Assembly (NCBI RefSeq): GCF_000620465.1
Contig: NZ_JIBE01000003.1
Span: 186,001 to 250,000 of the forward strand
DNA from: Ralstonia sp. UNC404CL21Col
GTDB lineage: Bacteria; Pseudomonadota; Gammaproteobacteria; Burkholderiales; Burkholderiaceae
Direction of reading: 5' to 3'
Length of the DNA stretch: 64,000 bases
Shown here: in pieces, positions 59,074 through 64,000 of the stretch
How the letters are laid out: every line of letters starts with the position of its first letter
How positions within the stretch are numbered: position 1 is the stretch's first letter
Made by a program: the position numbers and the translations under genes
Notes under the pieces: generated by a model
The model's input: the letters and a program-made list of their open reading frames with translations, nothing else
Databases searched by the model: none
Told to the model about the DNA's origin: nothing

Positions 59074-60417
59074 TCACTCGTTGGATTGGGCGTACGGATT
59101 TTTGTTCGTACGAAATTCGATCCGCAGCGGTGTACCCTTCAGTTGGAAGGCTTCGCGGAAGCGCCCCTCCAAGTAGCGGCGATAGGTCTCGGGAATATTC
59201 GACAGCGCGTTGCCGTGAATCACCACGATCGGCGGGTTGGAACCGCCCTGGTGCGCGTAGCGCAGCTTCGGGCGCGAGACGCCTGCGCGTCGGGGCTGCT
59301 GGTACTCGACCGCCTCCATCAGCACGCGCGTGAGCTTCGGCGTCGGCAGCTTCACCATGGCGGCAGCATAGGCGGCGTCCACGGACTTCATCAGCGCGCC
59401 AATACCAGTGCGCTCCTTGGCGGAGATGTAATGCACGTTGGCGAAGGACAGGAACTGCAGCTTGCGCTCCATATCGTGCTTGATGCGATCGCGAGCATGT
59501 CCGGTGAGGCCGTCCCATTTGTTCACGCCGATCACGAGCGCACGGCCGGATTCGACGATGAAGCCGGCGATATGCGCGTCCTGGTCGGAAATGTCCTGCT
59601 GCGCGTCGAGAATCAGCACGACCACGTTGGCGTCGGCAATCGACTGCAGCGTCTTCACGACCGAGAACTTCTCGATCGCCTCGAACACCTTGCCCCGCTT
59701 GCGCAGGCCGGCCGTATCGATCAGCGTGTACGGCTTGCCGTTGCGCTCGAAATCCACGTAGATGGCATCGCGTGTGGTGCCCGGCATATCGAAGGCGATC
59801 ACACGCTCTTCACCGATCAGCGCATTCACGAGCGTCGACTTGCCTACGTTCGGACGGCCGACGATGGCAATGCGGGTGCCGTGGTCATGCGCATCGGCTG
59901 CCTCGGCAAGCTCGGGGCGCTCGGCAAAGGCCAGATCGAGCGCCTCGGCCACAAGGTCATTGACGCCATCGCCGTGCGCAGCCGAGATGGCGGCCGGGTC
60001 GCCCAGACCAAGCTCATAGAAATCGCTGGCGACGGCGGTGTAGCGCATGCCTTCGGCCTTGTTGACGGCCAGGAGGATGCGGCGTCCGGTTTTGCGCAAG
60101 TAGTCAGCGATCACGCGATCCTGCGGCGCCAGCCCCAGCCGGCCGTCGACGATGAAGATGACGACGTCGGCTTCGACCACGGCCTGGCGCGTCTGCTTGG
60201 CCATCTCCGCAACGATGCCTTCCTTGGCGACGGGTTCGAAGCCGCCGGTATCGATGGCGATGAATGGACGATCGCCCACGCGGCCTTCACCGTAGTGGCG
60301 ATCGCGCGTCAGGCCCGGAATATCCGCCACCAACGCGTCACGCGAGCGCGTCAGACGGTTGAAGAGGGTCGATTTGCCGACATTCGGCCGCCCCACGAGG
60401 GCAATGACTGGTTTCAT
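59074..60417 (-). CDS. der: Ribosome biogenesis GTPase Der (EngA)
   Basis: Double-GTPase of 447 residues needed for 50S assembly. The first G domain has [16 protein letters not shown]-type G1 at the N-terminus and DTGGF; the second has [15 protein letters not shown] near residue 180 with DTAGL. The C-terminal KH-like domain ends in the region [13 protein letters not shown]. The ATG at 60417 (MKPVIALVG) is preferred over an upstream in-frame ATG because the G domain begins there. It follows bamB. Confidence 0.96.
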   Translation of the reverse strand: MKPVIALVGRPNVGKSTLFNRLTRSRDALVADIPGLTRDRHYGEGRVGDRPFIAIDTGGFEPVAKEGIVAEMAKQTRQAVVEADVVIFIVDGRLGLAPQDRVIADYLRKTGRRILLAVNKAEGMRYTAVASDFYELGLGDPAAISAAHGDGVNDLVAEALDLAFAERPELAEAADAHDHGTRIAIVGRPNVGKSTLVNALIGEERVIAFDMPGTTRDAIYVDFERNGKPYTLIDTAGLRKRGKVFEAIEKFSVVKTLQSIADANVVVLILDAQQDISDQDAHIAGFIVESGRALVIGVNKWDGLTGHARDRIKHDMERKLQFLSFANVHYISAKERTGIGALMKSVDAAYAAAMVKLPTPKLTRVLMEAVEYQQPRRAGVSRPKLRYAHQGGSNPPIVVIHGNALSNIPETYRRYLEGRFREAFQLKGTPLRIEFRTNKNPYAQSNE

Positions 60418-60517
60418 GCTTGTGTGCCGCACGCGAATGGCGCCACGGCAAATTCTGATTATTGCAACTGCGGTTGGCATCTGCACGGCTGAATGCCTGA
60501 TGACACAGATGCAAGAC

Positions 60518-60536
60518 GCCCGCGGAGTACGCGGGC
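60518..60536. other. Perfect 7-bp hairpin in the bamB-der gap
   Basis: GCCCGCG-GAGTA-CGCGGGC forms a perfect stem in the 195-bp space between bamB and der. No T-tract follows on the minus strand, so a terminator role is weak; it may be a 3' hairpin of bamB mRNA. Confidence 0.35.
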
Positions 60537-60612
60537 GCAAGTTCAAGGCGGCGCTGCCACCCTGAGGTGATGCGTTTGCCGCCCCAGCCCCCTCGGGCCA
60601 AAGCGGGCAATG

Positions 60613-61809
<1,197 letters not shown>

Positions 61810-61839
61810 TTATGCGTTGAATTGCTCGGGTTACGCCAA

Positions 61840-62475
61840 TCAGGCACCACCCAGGGCATCCAGCTTGAACTGCACGATCTGGCGAGCCGAAACATCAGCT
61901 GGACCGAACTTCTCCAACGCCAGCTTGTAAGCCGCGCGGGCGTCTTCGTTCTTGTTCTGCGCGGCCAGCAGATCGCCGCGACGATCGGCGTACAAGCCGG
62001 CAAAGGCCGGAGCAACGTCGCCGGAGACTAGCGCGATGCCCTGATCGTAGGCTTTCTCGTCGAGCAGAAGCCCAGCCAGGCGCAGCTTGGCGAGCGCCTT
62101 GTACTCATCGTCGCGCGCGTGATCGACCGCCCATTGCAGCTGCGCCTTGGCGCCCGCCGCATCGTTGGCTTCGTACAGCGCCTTGGCCGTGGCCAAAGCA
62201 GTCATCTGCGCATAAGCCGTGCCGCCGAACTTGTCTTCCATGTCAGTGGCGGCACGCTTGATCTTTTCTGCGTCCTTGCCATCAACCGCCTTCTGTACCT
62301 GCTCGTACAGCACGGACGCTTCGCCCGCCTGCTTGCGCTGCCAGTTCTTCCAGCCAAACCAACCGGCCACGGCCAGCAGCACCACGATGGCAATCCACGT
62401 GATCACGTTGCCGTTGTCACGCCACCAGTGCTTGAGACTCTCTATCTGTTCCTGTTCTTCGAGATCGTAGGCCAT
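61840..62475 (-). CDS. YfgM-like TPR periplasmic chaperone-type protein
   Basis: Membrane-anchored protein of 211 residues. It starts MAYDLEEQEQIESLKHWWRD, the YfgM signature, followed by one helix (VITWIAIVVLLAVAGWFGW) and a TPR-like helical domain. In E. coli, YfgM links the Sec translocon and periplasmic chaperones. The ATG at 62475 is preferred over an upstream in-frame start. It lies between hisS and bamB. Confidence 0.93.
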   Translation of the reverse strand: MAYDLEEQEQIESLKHWWRDNGNVITWIAIVVLLAVAGWFGWKNWQRKQAGEASVLYEQVQKAVDGKDAEKIKRAATDMEDKFGGTAYAQMTALATAKALYEANDAAGAKAQLQWAVDHARDDEYKALAKLRLAGLLLDEKAYDQGIALVSGDVAPAFAGLYADRRGDLLAAQNKNEDARAAYKLALEKFGPADVSARQIVQFKLDALGGA

Positions 62476-62540
62476 GCTTTGCAGAGCTTGAATATTGGAG
62501 GTGAATCGCGGTCGTTCGCCGGCGGGCGGCACTGCCGCGG

Positions 62541-63863
62541 TTAGTCGTTGTTGGCCACCATGGCATCGATCAGGCGGTCGACCAGCTGGTCCGACGGCAC
62601 GGTCTGCTGGGCATCCGCGGTCGGATCACCACGCAGGGGCTTGATCTGCGCAACACCTTGGGTGACTTCATCGTCGCCAATGATAACCGCATAGGATGCG
62701 CCACTTGCGTCAGCGCGCTTGAACTGCGACTTGAAGCTACCGTTGCGCCCTTCCGGCGATGCGTGAAGGATGACGTCGAGGCCGGCGTCGCGCAGTCGCT
62801 CTGCGGCGATCAGCGCCTGCACCTGCGCCTCATCGCCCTGATGGACGATGTAGACGTCGCAGCCCTGCGCTTCGGGCTCAAGCTTTTCTTCGCGCAGCAG
62901 TTCGATGATGCGCTCGACACCCATCGCCCAGCCGCATGCGGGGGCCGGCTTGCCGCCGATCTGTTCGATGAGCGGGTCGTAACGGCCGCCGCCGGCCACG
63001 GTGCCTTGGGCGCCCAGCTTGTCGGTCGTCCACTCAAAGACGGTGAGGTTGTAGTAATCCAGGCCGCGCACCAGGCGCGGGTTGATCGTGAACGGAATAT
63101 TGTTCGCCTTGAGCAGCTTCTGCACACCCTCAAAGTGCGCGCGCGATTCGTCGCCCAGGTAGTCGATGAGCTTCGGCGCGCCGGCGGCCATGTCCTGCAG
63201 CGCCGGGTTCTTGGTGTCGAGCACGCGCAGAGGGTTGGTGTACAGGCGGCGCTTGCCGTCCTCATCCAGAATGTCCTGGAAACCTTCCAGATATTTGATG
63301 AGATCGGCACGGTGCGCAGCGCGCTCTTCCGCCTGACCGAGCGAGTTCAACTCGAGCTTCAGGCCGACAAGGCCGAGGTCATCCCACAGTCGCTGGCACA
63401 TCAGGATGACTTCTGCGTCGATGTCGGGGCCAGCAAAGCCGAGCGCTTCCACGCCCACCTGATGGAACTGGCGATAGCGACCACGCTGCGGACGCTCGTG
63501 GCGAAACATCGGGCCGGTGTACCACAGGCGCTTCGGGCCGTCGTACAGCAGGTTGTGCTCGATCACGGCGCGCACAGCGGCAGCGGTGCCCTCCGGGCGC
63601 ATGGTGAGTTGTTCGCCGTTCAACGCATCGGTGAAGGTGTACATCTCCTTCTCGACGATGTCCGTCACCTCGCCGATGCCACGCACAAATAATTGCGTCT
63701 GCTCAACGATCGGCGTGCGGATCTGCTGGTAGCCATAGGCGCGCAGCATGCTGCGCACGGCGTTGTCAAAGTGCTCCCACAGCGGGGCGTCGCTGGGCAA
63801 CAAGTCGTTCATGCCTTTGACGCCGGCGATCTTCTGCACGCGTTGTTTTTGTGTATCGCTCAT
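62541..63863 (-). CDS. hisS: Histidyl-tRNA synthetase
   Basis: Class II aminoacyl-tRNA synthetase of 440 residues. Motif 2 is [16 protein letters not shown], the HisA loop [13 protein letters not shown], and the motif 3 region [14 protein letters not shown]. The C-terminal anticodon-binding domain follows ([14 protein letters not shown]). Near the N-terminus [12 protein letters not shown] is typical of bacterial HisRS. It heads hisS-yfgM-bamB-der, probably after ispG. Confidence 0.97.
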   Translation of the reverse strand: MSDTQKQRVQKIAGVKGMNDLLPSDAPLWEHFDNAVRSMLRAYGYQQIRTPIVEQTQLFVRGIGEVTDIVEKEMYTFTDALNGEQLTMRPEGTAAAVRAVIEHNLLYDGPKRLWYTGPMFRHERPQRGRYRQFHQVGVEALGFAGPDIDAEVILMCQRLWDDLGLVGLKLELNSLGQAEERAAHRADLIKYLEGFQDILDEDGKRRLYTNPLRVLDTKNPALQDMAAGAPKLIDYLGDESRAHFEGVQKLLKANNIPFTINPRLVRGLDYYNLTVFEWTTDKLGAQGTVAGGGRYDPLIEQIGGKPAPACGWAMGVERIIELLREEKLEPEAQGCDVYIVHQGDEAQVQALIAAERLRDAGLDVILHASPEGRNGSFKSQFKRADASGASYAVIIGDDEVTQGVAQIKPLRGDPTADAQQTVPSDQLVDRLIDAMVANND

Positions 63864-63961
63864 GATGTCACGTTAAAAACCGGCCTCTCGCATTTGGCTC
63901 CATGCGGGGCCGGCCGGTCGTTTCCTGCTTCGACTTCGAGTCCCGAAGCCTGATGCCGTTT

Positions 63962-64000
63962 TTAGACTGTCGCCGAGGCCTGTGCGCCGTAATGCGTCCG
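63962..64000 (-). CDS. ispG: Probable 3' end of ispG (cut by window edge)
   Basis: Only the last 12 codons before a TAA at 63962-63964 are present, reading ...RTHYGAQASATV. The residue pattern alone cannot identify it. The call rests on gene order, since ispG normally precedes hisS in this gene run. It is separated from hisS by about 98 bp. Confidence 0.4.
   Translation of the reverse strand, partial: RTHYGAQASATV

Overview
The window is about 64 kb of GC-rich chromosome (high G or C at third codon positions). It looks like a core region of a Ralstonia-type betaproteobacterium (Burkholderiaceae). The basis is gene order and protein character: a complete ccoNOQP-ccoGHIS cluster next to fnr, an odhA-odhB-lpdA operon, ugpBAECQ, glnA-ntrB-ntrC, the rnr-rlmB-sirtuin run, and hisS-yfgM-bamB-der-hfq-hflX-hflK-hflC-hisZ-purA. 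I see no insertion sequence, prophage, CRISPR array or rRNA operon. Almost every long open frame that is not listed is a shadow of a real gene.

Layout. 0-4 kb: rluB, scpB and a TauE/SafE-like membrane protein, all minus strand. 4.2-13.1 kb: a microaerobic respiration island. The Fe-S regulator gene fnr (plus strand) faces ccoI-ccoS-ccoN-ccoO-ccoQ-ccoP-ccoG-fixH-like-small membrane protein (minus strand). Two sites that fit FNR boxes lie upstream of ccoN and ccoI. 13.2-15.2 kb: comB-like and zapE. 15.3-21.2 kb: the 2-oxoglutarate dehydrogenase operon. 21.5-26.5 kb: the glycerol-3-phosphate uptake operon with a candidate PHO box. 26.7-28.1 kb: a HAD phosphatase and a small gene that appears frameshifted. 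28.2-33.1 kb: ntrC, ntrB, a DUF4124-like protein and glnA. Upstream of glnA are a good sigma-54 promoter and two NtrC-like boxes.

33.5-38.6 kb: rhodanese, a CinA-type protein, an EI24/CysZ-like membrane protein, then a compact three-gene unit of sterol-desaturase-like, polysaccharide-deacetylase-like and YncE-like beta-propeller proteins. 38.7-44.2 kb: hrpA and argA, divergent around a palindromic -10 element. 44.3-46.5 kb: yggX, rpiA and tal, with paired terminators between yggX and rpiA. 46.5-50.7 kb: sirtuin, rlmB, rnr. A tRNA-Leu(CAG) with its own promoter and terminator lies at 50.77 kb. 51.2-64 kb: the run from a phosphoribosyltransferase back through purA, hisZ, hflCKX, hfq, der, bamB, yfgM-like and hisS, ending at the probable last codons of ispG.

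Most of this is housekeeping. I did not find an obviously new defence or mobile system. The most interesting signals are regulatory: FNR, NtrC/sigma-54 and PHO-like sites beside matching genes, a symmetric divergent promoter, and a long perfect inverted repeat upstream of odhA. Also notable are the apparent frameshift at 27.8 kb and the uncharacterised envelope-type trio at 35.8-38.6 kb. All functional calls rest on reading motifs and gene order; no database search was run.
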